Part shown: in pieces, positions 52,863 to 61,299 of the stretch | Numbering within the stretch: the stretch's first letter is position 1 | Layout of the letters: every line of letters begins with the position of its first letter | From: Duffyella gerundensis | Lineage (GTDB): Bacteria; Pseudomonadota; Gammaproteobacteria; Enterobacterales; Enterobacteriaceae | Assembly (NCBI RefSeq): GCF_001517405.1 | Contig: NZ_LN907827.1 | Location: 1,866,587 to 1,930,586, forward strand | Length of the DNA: 64,000 bases | Direction: 5' to 3' | Notes under the pieces: generated by a model | What the model saw: only the letters and a program-made list of their open reading frames with translations | Databases searched by the model: none | What the model was told of the DNA's origin: nothing | Made by a program: the position numbers and the translations under genes

Positions 52863-52999
52863 GCATTGTGCGGCCTCTTTCGGGGCCGCGTGAAAGAAAT
52901 TGATATAAAGACGATGTTGTTGAATGGTTGAAAGCGGCGTTAACTGAGTCAGTGATCGTTAACACGGGCAAGGCTGTTGCCCCGTTTACCGGAGGCAAA

Positions 53000-53725
53000 A
53001 TGATTATTGCCCAGATTTCAGATATCCATGCAGCCGCTGACAACGACAACCTGCAGCGTCTTGAGCGGGCTCTCGCCTGGCTGGCAACGCTGGCGCCCGA
53101 TGCGCTGGTGCTCACCGGCGATCTGGCGGATAACCGCCACTGCGGGCACGACCTGCTCGCCACCTGCCTTAACGCCGTGCCCTGGCCGCTGTTTATCCTG
53201 CCCGGCAATGCCGATAACCGCGATCGGCTGCGCGCCACGTGGCCCGAGCGATTCGCTGACAAGCGGCCTGCGCTGCACTTCACCGCGAACATCGGCGGCA
53301 TCCGTCTGATTGGCCTGGATTCCACGCTGGAAAACAGCGATGCGGGCAGCGTTGCCGCGCATCTCGGCTGGCTTGACCAGGCGCTGAACGCGTCGCCTGC
53401 TCTGCCATCCATCCTGTTTTTACACCATCACCTTTTTCTTTGTGGCATTCCGGGCATCGATAATAGCATCTGTCACGATCGGCGGCAGCTTGAAACGCTG
53501 CTGCGTAACAGTATGCGACCGCCGTTGGCTATCGCCTGCGGGCATGTTCATCGCCCAATGATGAGCCTGTTTGCCGGGATTCCCGCTTACGTCTGCGGAT
53601 CGGTTTGTGCGGCCAACCCGCTGTGGTTTGGCGCCGATACGGTGCCGCCGGTTAACGATCCGGTTTATCTGCTGATTCATCGCTTCAATGATGGCGAGCT
53701 GGTGAGTTACCACGTTGCGGTTTAA
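53000..53725 (+). CDS. Calcineurin-like metallophosphoesterase (CpdA-like phosphodiesterase)
   Basis: From ATG 53000 (GGAGG 5 bases upstream) the protein has 241 residues and all class III cyclic nucleotide phosphodiesterase motifs: ISDIHAA (D-x-H, about 6-12), LTGDLADN (about 35-42), LPGNADNRD (GN-D, about 68-76), LFLHHHLF (about 135-142) and CGHVHRP (GH-H, about 176-182). These bind the dinuclear metal centre. Together they suggest hydrolysis of cAMP or a related phosphodiester, but the substrate is not proven. The upstream frame (52928) has no start signal. A short-chain dehydrogenase follows 58 bp downstream. Confidence 0.85.
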   Translation: MIIAQISDIHAAADNDNLQRLERALAWLATLAPDALVLTGDLADNRHCGHDLLATCLNAVPWPLFILPGNADNRDRLRATWPERFADKRPALHFTANIGGIRLIGLDSTLENSDAGSVAAHLGWLDQALNASPALPSILFLHHHLFLCGIPGIDNSICHDRRQLETLLRNSMRPPLAIACGHVHRPMMSLFAGIPAYVCGSVCAANPLWFGADTVPPVNDPVYLLIHRFNDGELVSYHVAV

Positions 53726-53783
53726 CGCCGCGGCAGCCAGCTTGCTCTTTCTGTCCGACATCTACGTTTCATGAGGATAAAGA

Positions 53784-54530
53784 ATGAAAAGCACGGGCAA
53801 TACGTTTTTGATTACCGGCGGCGGTACCGGCATTGGACTGGCACTGGCCCAGCGCTGGCACGATATGGGTAACCACGTCATTATCACCGGTCGACGCCAG
53901 CAGGTATTGCAGGATGCCGTTGCCGGTCGCGAACGCATGACGGCGTATGCGCTGGACGTTACCGCGCCGGACGCGGTTGACCGCTTTGTACAGCAGGTGA
54001 TTGCTGATCATCCCGACATCAATATTCTGGTTAACAATGCCGGTATTTTCAGTGCGGAAAAGGTCACTACCCGGCGTGATATCAGTGATGCAGAGCGGAT
54101 GATCGAAACCAATATTGTTGGGCCAATGCGCCTCACCAACGCCATGATCGATCATCTCAGCGGTCAACCCAATGCGGCGCTGATCAACGTCTCTTCCGGC
54201 CTGGCATTTGTACCCTTTCCTGCTGCGCCAACCTACAGTGCCACCAAAGCGGCCCTGCACGCCTGGACAGCGGCCATTCGTCCACTGCTGAAAGACAAGG
54301 TGGAAGTGATTGAAATTGTACCGCCGCAGGTACAAACCGAACTGACACCGGGTCAGTCGCAGGATGCCAACAGCATGCCGCTGGATGCGTTTGCCGACGA
54401 GGTGATTGCGCTGCTGCATGCCACGCCAACGCCTGCTGAAGTGTGTGTCGAGCGCGTGCGCTATTTCCGTGAGGCGGAAGCTAAAGGCCAGTTTGACGAA
54501 GCGCTACAGATGTTGGCGCAGTACAGCTAA
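53784..54530 (+). CDS. Short-chain dehydrogenase/reductase (DltE-like)
   Basis: The 248-residue protein starts MKSTGNTFLITGGGTGIGLALAQRWHDMGNHVIITGRR, with the TGGGTGIG cofactor motif and an Arg-Arg after the second strand that suggests NADP. NNAGIF lies near residue 76 and the catalytic Ser/Tyr/Lys are in INVSSGLAFVPFPAAPTYSATKAAL near 137-158. The overall pattern (PPQVQTELTPGQ) is that of the DltE-like SDRs. Substrate unknown. It is followed by a terminator and the right-hand Ter site. Confidence 0.85.
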   Translation: MKSTGNTFLITGGGTGIGLALAQRWHDMGNHVIITGRRQQVLQDAVAGRERMTAYALDVTAPDAVDRFVQQVIADHPDINILVNNAGIFSAEKVTTRRDISDAERMIETNIVGPMRLTNAMIDHLSGQPNAALINVSSGLAFVPFPAAPTYSATKAALHAWTAAIRPLLKDKVEVIEIVPPQVQTELTPGQSQDANSMPLDAFADEVIALLHATPTPAEVCVERVRYFREAEAKGQFDEALQMLAQYS

Positions 54531-54545
54531 GATTGCGGGAAATCC

Positions 54546-54584
54546 AGGGCGAAAAGCATGCTTCATGCCGATCGCCCTTTTTTC
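54546..54584 (+). terminator. Intrinsic terminator after the SDR gene
   Basis: AGGGCGA and TCGCCCT pair across a long loop containing an inner AAGCATGCTT palindrome and are followed by TTTTTT. Confidence 0.7.
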
Positions 54585-54638
54585 TGTTTGACGCTCTTTT
54601 TCACCTAAGCCAATGGAATCGGATTAAGAATTACATAC

Positions 54639-54652
54639 GTATGTTGTAACTA
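54639..54652 (+). promoter_or_regulatory. Right-hand Ter site (plus orientation)
   Basis: GTATGTTGTAACTA on the plus strand is identical to the perfect Ter core at 5858-5871 but in opposite orientation. It lies in a 333-bp gap with no gene. From the known polarity of Tus-Ter it should stop rightward forks and let leftward forks pass. Confidence 0.85.
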
Positions 54653-54863
54653 TAAAGGATCGCTACACGTGCTCTGTTTCAGAGTATGCCACGTCTGTCT
54701 GCTTTCGCATTCAGGCTGGTTAAGTCATCCCGCCCGGTTAAGTGACGTTGTCACGCCTGCGTATAAGACCGGTCGCAATTTACCTCGCGCGAATAGCCGT
54801 GTGCAAGCTGGCTCGCTATGATGCTATCGCCTTCCCTTTCGCGCTCACTTCAAGGATTCCACT

Positions 54864-55265
54864 ATGCGCTATCTGCTGCTTATCCTCACCTGCCTGCTGC
54901 CCTCGCTGACGCTGGCAAAATCGGTGGCGGTGAACCTGCAAGCCGCCTGTGATATTGAACAGCTTGAGCTGAAACTGATCGATCGCCAGCGAGCGCCCTA
55001 CGACATTTTCATGTTCGAAGTGCAGATGACCCTCACCGAAGCGGCTGCACAGCGTCTCTCGACCGTGACACGAGAAAATATGCGGCAGGTGCTGGCGCTG
55101 TCACTCAATCACGTTCCTCTCACCTCGGCCACGATTCAGGGCGTGCTGGGTGCAAACATGCGTGTTGTCATCACAGCAGAGATTGCACAACGGCTGCTCC
55201 CTGCCCTGCAGGATAAGCGCTGCCCGCTTAACGCAGCAGCTGCCACTGCTGATACGCCTGATTGA
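54864..55265 (+). CDS. Secreted small protein resembling a SecD P1-head domain
   Basis: The 133-residue protein has a clear signal peptide (MRYLLLILTCLLPSLTLAKS, cut after LAK or ALA-like site). The mature part contains QMTLTEAAAQRLSTVTRENM and then RQVLALSLNHVPLTSATIQGVLGANMRVVITAEIAQRL, which follows the pattern of the P1 head subdomain of SecD (T-x-x-N-x-G/R-x-LA, then a strand, then ITxxxAxxL). Two Cys (CDIEQ and KRCPL) could form a disulfide in the periplasm. I do not know the family's function. It overlaps the 3' end of a convergent P-loop gene by 38 bp. Confidence 0.6.
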   Translation: MRYLLLILTCLLPSLTLAKSVAVNLQAACDIEQLELKLIDRQRAPYDIFMFEVQMTLTEAAAQRLSTVTRENMRQVLALSLNHVPLTSATIQGVLGANMRVVITAEIAQRLLPALQDKRCPLNAAAATADTPD

Positions 55266-55758
55266 TCTGCCGTGGTGACGTGAGCCACACCGCTGGCCCC
55301 TGCCAGCTCCTGCACCACTGTGCATTACGCCGGGTTTTTGCCGGCATCACGCGCGTAATATAATTCAGCATTTCCCACGTCACCCTGTCATTGTCATCAT
55401 TAACCCCGCCGTAGCGGTGCTTTTGCCACAGCGTACGCGCCAGATAGCGCCGCAGGCTGGTTAACGTAGAAACCTCCAGCACAATTAATCCGGTCGCCCG
55501 AGCCAGCCGGGCCGACAGCAGTCCGGTGTAATTTCCCTCCATTACCCAACGCGGTTCAGCAATCGCCTCAGCGTGCAGCGCATGAAACGCTTCTGTGGGC
55601 CGCATTTGCCAGGCGGTGTCGGGATAATGATACAGCCTGTCGAGATACACCACCGGTAGCGCGTGCTGTCGACCAATAGCCGCGGCAAGCGTTGATTTGC
55701 CGCTGTTCGACGGGCCGATGATCACGATACGCTCACCCAGTTCTGCTAACGACCGCAT
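55228..55758 (-). CDS. Adenylate-kinase-like P-loop NTPase (DNA topology modulation protein FlaR-like)
   Basis: From ATG 55758 (AGAAAGGTG upstream) the protein has 176 residues: the P-loop IIGPSNSGKSTLAAAIG (about residues 11-27), LDRLYHYPDTAWQMRP and EGNYTGLLSARLARATGLIVLEV with an Arg/Lys-rich R-loop region LARTLWQKHRYGG. This matches small kinase-like NTPases annotated as topology modulation or AAA-like proteins, whose substrate is unknown. It is downstream of the YgiW-like gene on the same strand, separated by a terminator. Its last 38 bp overlap the convergent secreted-protein gene. Confidence 0.7.
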   Translation of the reverse strand: MRSLAELGERIVIIGPSNSGKSTLAAAIGRQHALPVVYLDRLYHYPDTAWQMRPTEAFHALHAEAIAEPRWVMEGNYTGLLSARLARATGLIVLEVSTLTSLRRYLARTLWQKHRYGGVNDDNDRVTWEMLNYITRVMPAKTRRNAQWCRSWQGPAVWLTSPRQINQAYQQWQLLR

Positions 55759-55781
55759 AAACACCTTTCTCCATGACAAAA

Positions 55782-55812
55782 AAAAGAGGCCGCAATCATG
55801 CGACCTCTTTTT
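55782..55812. terminator. Bidirectional terminator downstream of the YgiW-like gene
   Basis: AAAAAGAGG and CCTCTTTTT flank an inner CGCA/TGCG pairing, giving a stem with A/T tracts on both sides between 55758 and the stop at 55828. Confidence 0.75.
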
Positions 55813-55827
55813 ATGCTAATGCAACTA

Positions 55828-56223
55828 TCACGGCTCTTCGATGCGTTCCGCATTCAGCGTGGTGCCAGGGCCTTTGCCCTTCACGTAGCCGCTGACGCGT
55901 ACTTTATCTTCCGCGGTGTACTCTTTGCCATCAAACACCTTTTTCGGTGCCATGATCACCATGGTGCCGGTCTGATCGCGGAAATCGTAACGGTTATTAC
56001 CGTGATCTTTGATGATGTAGCCTTCCAGCGTAACCCACGCATCTTTGCGCATATCACGGGACGCTTTTACCGTGCCCTGACCGGTATCTTCAGAACCTTT
56101 ATAACCGGCATCCTGCTTGTGCTGCGGCGGTGGCGTTTCGCCCGCTTTGAATCCACCCTCTTCGGCGTTAACCGACAAACTCACCACGGCCATCAGTGCC
56201 GCCAGGGTAATTTTCTTGTACAT
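55828..56223 (-). CDS. YgiW/YdeI family OB-fold stress tolerance protein
   Basis: The 131-residue protein has a signal peptide (MYKKITLAALMAVVSLSVNA, cut before EEGGF), a charged linker with Pro and Gly, and an OB-fold domain WVTLEGYIIKDHGNNRYDFRDQTGTMVIMAPKKVFDGKEYTAEDKVRVSGYVKGKG, diagnostic of the BOF family (YgiW, YdeI) of periplasmic proteins. E. coli members aid resistance to hydrogen peroxide, cadmium and acid. AAAGGAGACAGC precedes the ATG. The promoter must lie in the 157 bp before it, which also carry the gcd terminator. Whether this is YgiW or YdeI is not decided. Confidence 0.87.
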   Translation of the reverse strand: MYKKITLAALMAVVSLSVNAEEGGFKAGETPPPQHKQDAGYKGSEDTGQGTVKASRDMRKDAWVTLEGYIIKDHGNNRYDFRDQTGTMVIMAPKKVFDGKEYTAEDKVRVSGYVKGKGPGTTLNAERIEEP

Positions 56224-56333
56224 GCTGTCTCCTTTCTGTACGCCGGAACGCCCGGCATCAAACTCACTGACTTAAGCCTGGCACAAATTTCTATAAGTTG
56301 TGGATTGAACAGGTTAAAAGCTGCTGACTGGCT

Positions 56334-56360
56334 AAAAAAAGCCCCGCGTTTCGGCGGGGC
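56334..56360 (-). terminator. Intrinsic terminator of gcd
   Basis: GCCCCGC/GCGGGGC with a 6-nt loop, followed by seven T on the minus strand, directly downstream of the gcd stop at 56381. Confidence 0.88.
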
Positions 56361-56380
56361 TGATAGTAACTTAACGCATT

Positions 56381-58771
56381 TTATTTCAGGCGGAACGCCA
56401 TCACCGCATCACCCGGTGTGGTGCCCATCGAACCGTGACCACCGGCGGCGATAACAACGTATTGTTTATTGTCATTGCCCATGTAGGTGGCTGGCGTTGC
56501 CTGGCCACCGGCTGGCAGCTCGGTTTGCCAAAGGATCTCGCCGGTATTGATGTCATAGGCGCGGAAGAAGTTATCTGCCGTTGCGCCGTGGAATACCACG
56601 TCACCTGCGGTCACCAGCGGTCCACCGTGTGCCACCATGCCCATTGGGAAACCAATCGGGAAGCGGCCAGGCATGAAGCTGGTTTTCAGGTTTTTAGTGG
56701 TGCCCACGCGGCGCAGCCATTCGGTTTTACCGGTTTTCAGATCGACACCTACCATACGGCCCCACGGTGGCGCGATACACGGAATGCCCAGATCGGAAGT
56801 GAACTGCTGAATCTGAATGGCATAGTCGCCCTGGAAGTTTTCATTCCAGTAAGGCGTACCATCTTTGCCCAGCAGACGCTTATCCGCGGTTTCCGGCGTA
56901 CGCTTCAGCAGGTGATATTTATAAGCCAGACGCACCGGAGCGGCGATCAGAATCTGACGCTCCGGATCGATAGCCACTGAACCCCAGTTGAATACGCCAA
57001 TGTTACCCGGGAAAACAATCGAGCCTTTCTCGGTGGCTGGCGTCCATGGGTTACCGTCGTAGCGCATGGCGTGGAACTGCGTGCGGCAGGACATCTGATC
57101 AAACGGCGTAATGCCCCACATCGATTTCTCGTTGATCGGCGCCGGAATGAAGTTCAGGCGCGATACCGGCTGCGTTGGCGAGAAGGTTTCGCCCGCTACG
57201 CCGCCGGTGGTGGAAACATCGACCTGATTAATCGGATAGATCGCCTGACCGGTCAAACGGTTCAGCACAAACAGGTTGCCGGTTTTGGTCGGCAGAATCA
57301 CCGCTGGCGCACGCGTGCCCTGATAATCGATATCCATCAGCGAAGGCTGCGACGGATTATCACGGTCCCACAGGTCATTTTTCGATGACTGGAAGCGCCA
57401 TTTAAAGGTACCGGTATGCAGATCCAGCGCCACCAGCGTATCGCGGAACTTCTCCACGTTGCTGTTGGCATCACGACCACGGCTCAGCTCATCCGGCGAG
57501 GCGTTGCCAAACGGCACGTACACCAGACCATTTTTCACATCGGCGCTCAGCGTTGCCCAGGCAACCGGCGTGTCATACGGATAGTTTTCACCCGCGGCAA
57601 TCGGCTGAGTTTTTTCCGGATTAGCCGGATCAAAGTTCCATACCAGACGACCGCTTTGCGCGTCATAGGCGCGGATCACGCCAGAAGGGTTGCCGGAATG
57701 GAAACCGTTGTCCATTACTGAGCCGCCGACGATCACCAGATCGCCCGCCACCAGCGGTGCCGACGTCTGCATCAGTGCATGTGGGCGCACCGTGCCCATA
57801 TTGGCGCTCAGGTCGATCATGCCGTTGTTACCAAAATCGGCACACAGCTTGCCGGTATCCGCATCCAGCGCAATCAGCTTCGCGTCGGTGGTAGCATTGA
57901 AAATGCGCTTACGGCACATTGCGGGTGCCGCACTGACGGTGGCATCCGGGGTGGTCGCCGCAGGTTTCGCTGCCGCTGCCGCATCGTAATAGCTCACGCC
58001 ACGACAGGTTTGGTGCTGTTGCAGGTAAGAGCGGTTTTTCTCAGGCTGGTATTTCCATTTCAGCGCGCCGGTTTCCGGGTTCAGCGCATGCACTTCATTG
58101 TGCGGCGTACAGAAATAGAGGCTGTTATTGACCTTCAGCGGCGTCGCTTCAAAGGTATATTCGCCCGCATCTTTATCGGCATCACGCAGATCGCCGGTGT
58201 GATAGGTCCACGCCAGTTCCAGGTTGCTGGCGTTGTCTTTACCAATCTGCTTCAGGCTGGAGAAACGCAAGCCGTTATCGCTGCCGCCGTAAGCGGTCCA
58301 GTCGTTAGCGGCGCCCTGGCTTTCACTGGCCGTACGCGGATTCGTGATATTGCCCGCCTGCGGATAGGGATCGTAAAACATCATGCCGATCACGATAGCG
58401 ACCATCACCAGCACGGTAGTGCCGAGGAACGGATGGAAACGACGCGGTGAAGAGGATTTATAGAGCGGCGCAACCACCCACGGCATCGCCAGCCAGACAC
58501 CGATCAGGCCAATCAGATCGCCGCGTGGGATCCACTGCCATTTGTCGAAGCCGACTTCATAGATAATCCAGAACAGTACGATCCACATCAGCAGCGCATA
58601 AAGCGACAGCGCGATGCGTTTGTTGCGGAATAGCGTCCAGGCGGTAATTAACAGCCCGAGCGCCATAATGGCATAGAATGGCGACCCGCCGGCAAGCAGC
58701 AGTTTTCCGCCCATATACAGCATGGCCACGCCGAGAATGGCGATGACAATACTGGTAATTTTGTTAAGCAT
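56381..58771 (-). CDS. gcd: Membrane-bound PQQ-dependent glucose dehydrogenase
   Basis: Gcd oxidises D-glucose to gluconolactone in the periplasm and passes electrons to ubiquinone; in Pantoea-like bacteria it acidifies the medium and solubilises phosphate. The 796 residues equal the E. coli length. About five membrane segments occupy residues 1-140, followed by an eight-bladed PQQ propeller with WTAYGGSDNGLRFS, WTYHTGDL, GSVMDNGFHSGNPSGVIRAYDA, RLVWNFDP, the WRFQSSKNDLWDRDNPSQP block, and INTGEILWQTELPAGGQATP near the end. No PQQ-biosynthesis genes are within the window. It starts 332 bp upstream of the amino-acid ABC operon end. Confidence 0.96.
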   Translation of the reverse strand: MLNKITSIVIAILGVAMLYMGGKLLLAGGSPFYAIMALGLLITAWTLFRNKRIALSLYALLMWIVLFWIIYEVGFDKWQWIPRGDLIGLIGVWLAMPWVVAPLYKSSSPRRFHPFLGTTVLVMVAIVIGMMFYDPYPQAGNITNPRTASESQGAANDWTAYGGSDNGLRFSSLKQIGKDNASNLELAWTYHTGDLRDADKDAGEYTFEATPLKVNNSLYFCTPHNEVHALNPETGALKWKYQPEKNRSYLQQHQTCRGVSYYDAAAAAKPAATTPDATVSAAPAMCRKRIFNATTDAKLIALDADTGKLCADFGNNGMIDLSANMGTVRPHALMQTSAPLVAGDLVIVGGSVMDNGFHSGNPSGVIRAYDAQSGRLVWNFDPANPEKTQPIAAGENYPYDTPVAWATLSADVKNGLVYVPFGNASPDELSRGRDANSNVEKFRDTLVALDLHTGTFKWRFQSSKNDLWDRDNPSQPSLMDIDYQGTRAPAVILPTKTGNLFVLNRLTGQAIYPINQVDVSTTGGVAGETFSPTQPVSRLNFIPAPINEKSMWGITPFDQMSCRTQFHAMRYDGNPWTPATEKGSIVFPGNIGVFNWGSVAIDPERQILIAAPVRLAYKYHLLKRTPETADKRLLGKDGTPYWNENFQGDYAIQIQQFTSDLGIPCIAPPWGRMVGVDLKTGKTEWLRRVGTTKNLKTSFMPGRFPIGFPMGMVAHGGPLVTAGDVVFHGATADNFFRAYDINTGEILWQTELPAGGQATPATYMGNDNKQYVVIAAGGHGSMGTTPGDAVMAFRLK

Positions 58772-59103
58772 TCAAATCCCTCGATGATCGCGAAGCGCGT
58801 GTCGGTGTCTTACGAAATCTTACATTTCGCCTACAGAAGTTTAACGCCGATCACAAGTTTGTTAAATAATATTAAATTAATGTTAGCAACGTGATGATTG
58901 CTATTGAAAACTACTATTTCTTAGCGATTCCAGTTGGGGATATTTGGCACTATCTGGGGCGGCATCAGGCAGCTTTCAGGCGGTAACGCGGAGAGGTAAC
59001 GGCGGTGGCGAGGCGGGACAGCACACGCTCCAGGAACCCGGGCCCGCAGTGGATAGCGGGCCAGTCAGCGTAAAATTGATTAGCGGTGTAACAGCATCAG
59101 ATT
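58772..59103. other. Intergenic region upstream of gcd and downstream of the ABC operon
   Basis: These 332 bp hold no supported gene. The part near gcd is AT-rich (TTAAATAATATTAAATTAATG at 58861-58881) and likely contains its promoter; I cannot fix the -10 and -35. A 110-codon frame at 58944-59276 runs into the ABC ATPase shadow and is not credible. Confidence 0.5.
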
Positions 59104-59886
59104 TTAGCCGGTGGGATTGCGTTGTAAATGACTGTGCACAAACGCCCGACAACGATCGGAATGGGGATCGAGAAATACCTGCTCCGGCGGTCCCTGCTCT
59201 TCAATCATCCCCTGATGCAGGAAGATCGCCTTGTTTGCCACTTCGCGGGCAAAGCCCATTTCATGAGTCACGATAATCATCGTGCGCCCCTCTTCTGCCA
59301 GCTCGCGGATGACCCGCAGCACTTCACCCACCAGCTCGGGATCGAGCGCCGAGGTTGGCTCATCAAACAGCAATGCCTTAGGTTGCTGCGCCAGTGCGCG
59401 GGCGATCGCTACCCGCTGCTGTTGGCCGCCGGAGAGCTGCGACGGCCAGGCGTCACGTTTTTGATAAAGCCCCACCTTTTGCAGCAGCCTCTCCGCCTCT
59501 TCTGTCGCCTCTTTATGGCTGCGTCCCTGCACATGCACCGGCGCTTCGATAATGTTCTGCAGCACGGTGCGATGCGGCCACAGGTTAAAGCTCTGAAACA
59601 CAAAGCCAAGCTGCATACGCATCTGCTTGATGGTGCGCTGCTGAGCAGCACTGAGCTTTTCATCGACGTTGTCGATAACAATGCGGTTATCTCCTACGGC
59701 AATCTCTCCCGCCTGCGGCACTTCAAGAAACGGAATACAGCGCAGTAACGTACTTTTACCCGACCCACTGGAGCCAATCAGCGAAATCACGTCGCCATCC
59801 TGTGCGGTGAGGCTGATATCGTGCAGTACCTCATGGCCGCCATAACGCTTTTTGATGTTGCTGAGCAAAATGGTGGGTGTGTTCAT
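59104..59886 (-). CDS. Polar amino-acid ABC transporter ATP-binding protein (HisP/GlnQ type)
   Basis: From ATG 59886 the protein has 260 residues with Walker [11 protein letters not shown] (about 41-50), the HisP-type block [22 protein letters not shown] with the Q-loop, signature [15 protein letters not shown], Walker [21 protein letters not shown] and [11 protein letters not shown]. The last gene of a five-gene operon, its ATG shares a base with the stop of the preceding permease (TAATG). Of the family, histidine/arginine/opine-type transporters are closest by layout. The frame is open for 75 codons upstream but only as a permease shadow. Confidence 0.9.
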   Translation of the reverse strand: MNTPTILLSNIKKRYGGHEVLHDISLTAQDGDVISLIGSSGSGKSTLLRCIPFLEVPQAGEIAVGDNRIVIDNVDEKLSAAQQRTIKQMRMQLGFVFQSFNLWPHRTVLQNIIEAPVHVQGRSHKEATEEAERLLQKVGLYQKRDAWPSQLSGGQQQRVAIARALAQQPKALLFDEPTSALDPELVGEVLRVIRELAEEGRTMIIVTHEMGFAREVANKAIFLHQGMIEEQGPPEQVFLDPHSDRCRAFVHSHLQRNPTG

Positions 59887-60569
59887 TAACGCGCTCCAAA
59901 TTGATACGGTGACAGCCGGTGTTCCAGCAGAGTCAGCAACCTGCTGACGATAAGCGACAGGATCAGATAGATAACCGCCGCGGTGAGAAACACCTCCAGC
60001 GCACGAAAGGTGGACGAGACGATAGCATCGGCAATGCCGGTCATCTCCATCAGGCTGATGGTACTGACCAGCGAGGTCGCTTTGAGCATGGAGATCACCT
60101 CGTTGCTCCACGCGGGCAAAGCCTGACGCACCGCTATCGGCAGCGTGATGCGGGTGAAAATCTTACGCGATGACATACCGCTGACCTTTGCTGCTTCAAT
60201 CGACTGTGGGCTAACCGCATTCAGGCCGCCGCGCAGGATTTCGCTGGTATAGGCGGCATCGTTGAGAATCAGGGCGATCAGGCCGCACCAGTACGGCTCA
60301 CGCAGCACCGGCCACAGCACGCTGTCGCGCACCAGTTCAAAACTTCCCAATCCGTAATAGATCATAAAAATCTGAATCAGCAGCGGCGTGCCGCGAAACA
60401 GCCAGATATAAAAGCGTACCGGATAGTGCCCGAGCCGCGTCAGTCGCAGCAGGTTAAAGCAGACCGCCAGCAGCGCGCCGCCGATCAATGCCAGCAGCGT
60501 CAGATTCAGCGTCAGCGGCAGGCCTCCCAACAGCGCCAGCAGCGTCTGGCTAAAGAAAGCGTTATCCAC
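59886..60569 (-). CDS. Polar amino-acid ABC transporter permease (HisM type)
   Basis: The 227-residue protein has about five membrane segments and the HisMQ family loops FRGTPLLIQIFMIYYGLGSFE near residue 60-80 and EILRGGLNAVSPQSIEAAKVSGMSSRKIFTRITLPIAVRQALPAW near 112-157, the ATPase-coupling EAA motif region. It overlaps the upstream permease by 8 bp. With the other permease it forms the heterodimeric channel of a basic or polar amino-acid importer. Confidence 0.89.
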   Translation of the reverse strand: MDNAFFSQTLLALLGGLPLTLNLTLLALIGGALLAVCFNLLRLTRLGHYPVRFYIWLFRGTPLLIQIFMIYYGLGSFELVRDSVLWPVLREPYWCGLIALILNDAAYTSEILRGGLNAVSPQSIEAAKVSGMSSRKIFTRITLPIAVRQALPAWSNEVISMLKATSLVSTISLMEMTGIADAIVSSTFRALEVFLTAAVIYLILSLIVSRLLTLLEHRLSPYQFGAR

Positions 60570-61299
60570 GCGAACCGTTCCTTGTGGGTGAAGTTGCCTG
60601 ACCGCGTAGCGCTACCTTCTCGGCGCCACGAAAAACCATATCGGAGAGCGAAGTAATGATCAGGTAGATCACCGCGCCCACCGCATAGAAGAAAAAGGGT
60701 TCCTGCGTCGAGCCCGAAGCGGTGGCCACCTGATTCAGCGTTTCCACCAGCCCGGTTACCGACACTAACGCCGACTCCTTGATCACGCTCTGCCACTGAT
60801 TGCCCATGCCCGGCAGCGCGGTGCGCAGCGCCTGCGGCACAATCATCCGGCGAAACAGCATCAGCCGGCCCATGCCGGTGACCCGTGCTGCTTCCAGCGT
60901 GCCCAGCGGAATGGCATAAAACGCGCCGCGAAAGACACCGCTCTGGGAGGCGGCGGAGATCAGGCCAATCGCCAGCGCCCCGGCCACAAAGCCGCTGACG
61001 TCAAACGGACCGTGAAACCCCAGCGCCTTGCCAAAAAACGCCACCACTTCTCGCCCGCCAAAATAGAACAGGTAGATCACCAGCAGCTCGGGCACGCCGC
61101 GAAATACCACCACGTAACTGCCCGCCAGCCGTTTCTGCCAGCGGCTACCGGCCACCTGCATCCAGCAAAGCAGGCTACCCAGCAGCGCACCGATTGCAAA
61201 GGCGGTGAGTGAGACCGAAAGCGTAATCCAGGCCGCCTGCAGCAGCGCAGGCCCCCAGCCTTCGTCGCCAAAGCCGATCAGTTGCCAGTCGATGTTCAT
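60562..61299 (-). CDS. Polar amino-acid ABC transporter permease (HisQ type)
   Basis: The 245-residue protein has about five membrane segments, VVVFRGVPELLVIYLFYFGG near residue 50-70 and GVFRGAFYAIPLGTLEAARVTGMGRLMLFRRMIVPQALRTALPGMGNQW near 121-169. This is the longer HisQ-like permease, translated directly after the binding-protein gene, whose TAA shares a base with its ATG. The pairing with the HisM-like gene that follows is standard for histidine, arginine or opine importers. Confidence 0.89.
   Translation of the reverse strand: MNIDWQLIGFGDEGWGPALLQAAWITLSVSLTAFAIGALLGSLLCWMQVAGSRWQKRLAGSYVVVFRGVPELLVIYLFYFGGREVVAFFGKALGFHGPFDVSGFVAGALAIGLISAASQSGVFRGAFYAIPLGTLEAARVTGMGRLMLFRRMIVPQALRTALPGMGNQWQSVIKESALVSVTGLVETLNQVATASGSTQEPFFFYAVGAVIYLIITSLSDMVFRGAEKVALRGQATSPTRNGSRG

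Noticed and set aside
58944..59276. 110-codon frame between gcd and the ABC operon
   Set aside because: It runs antisense into the 3' end of the ATPase gene and has no ribosome-binding site or recognisable content.
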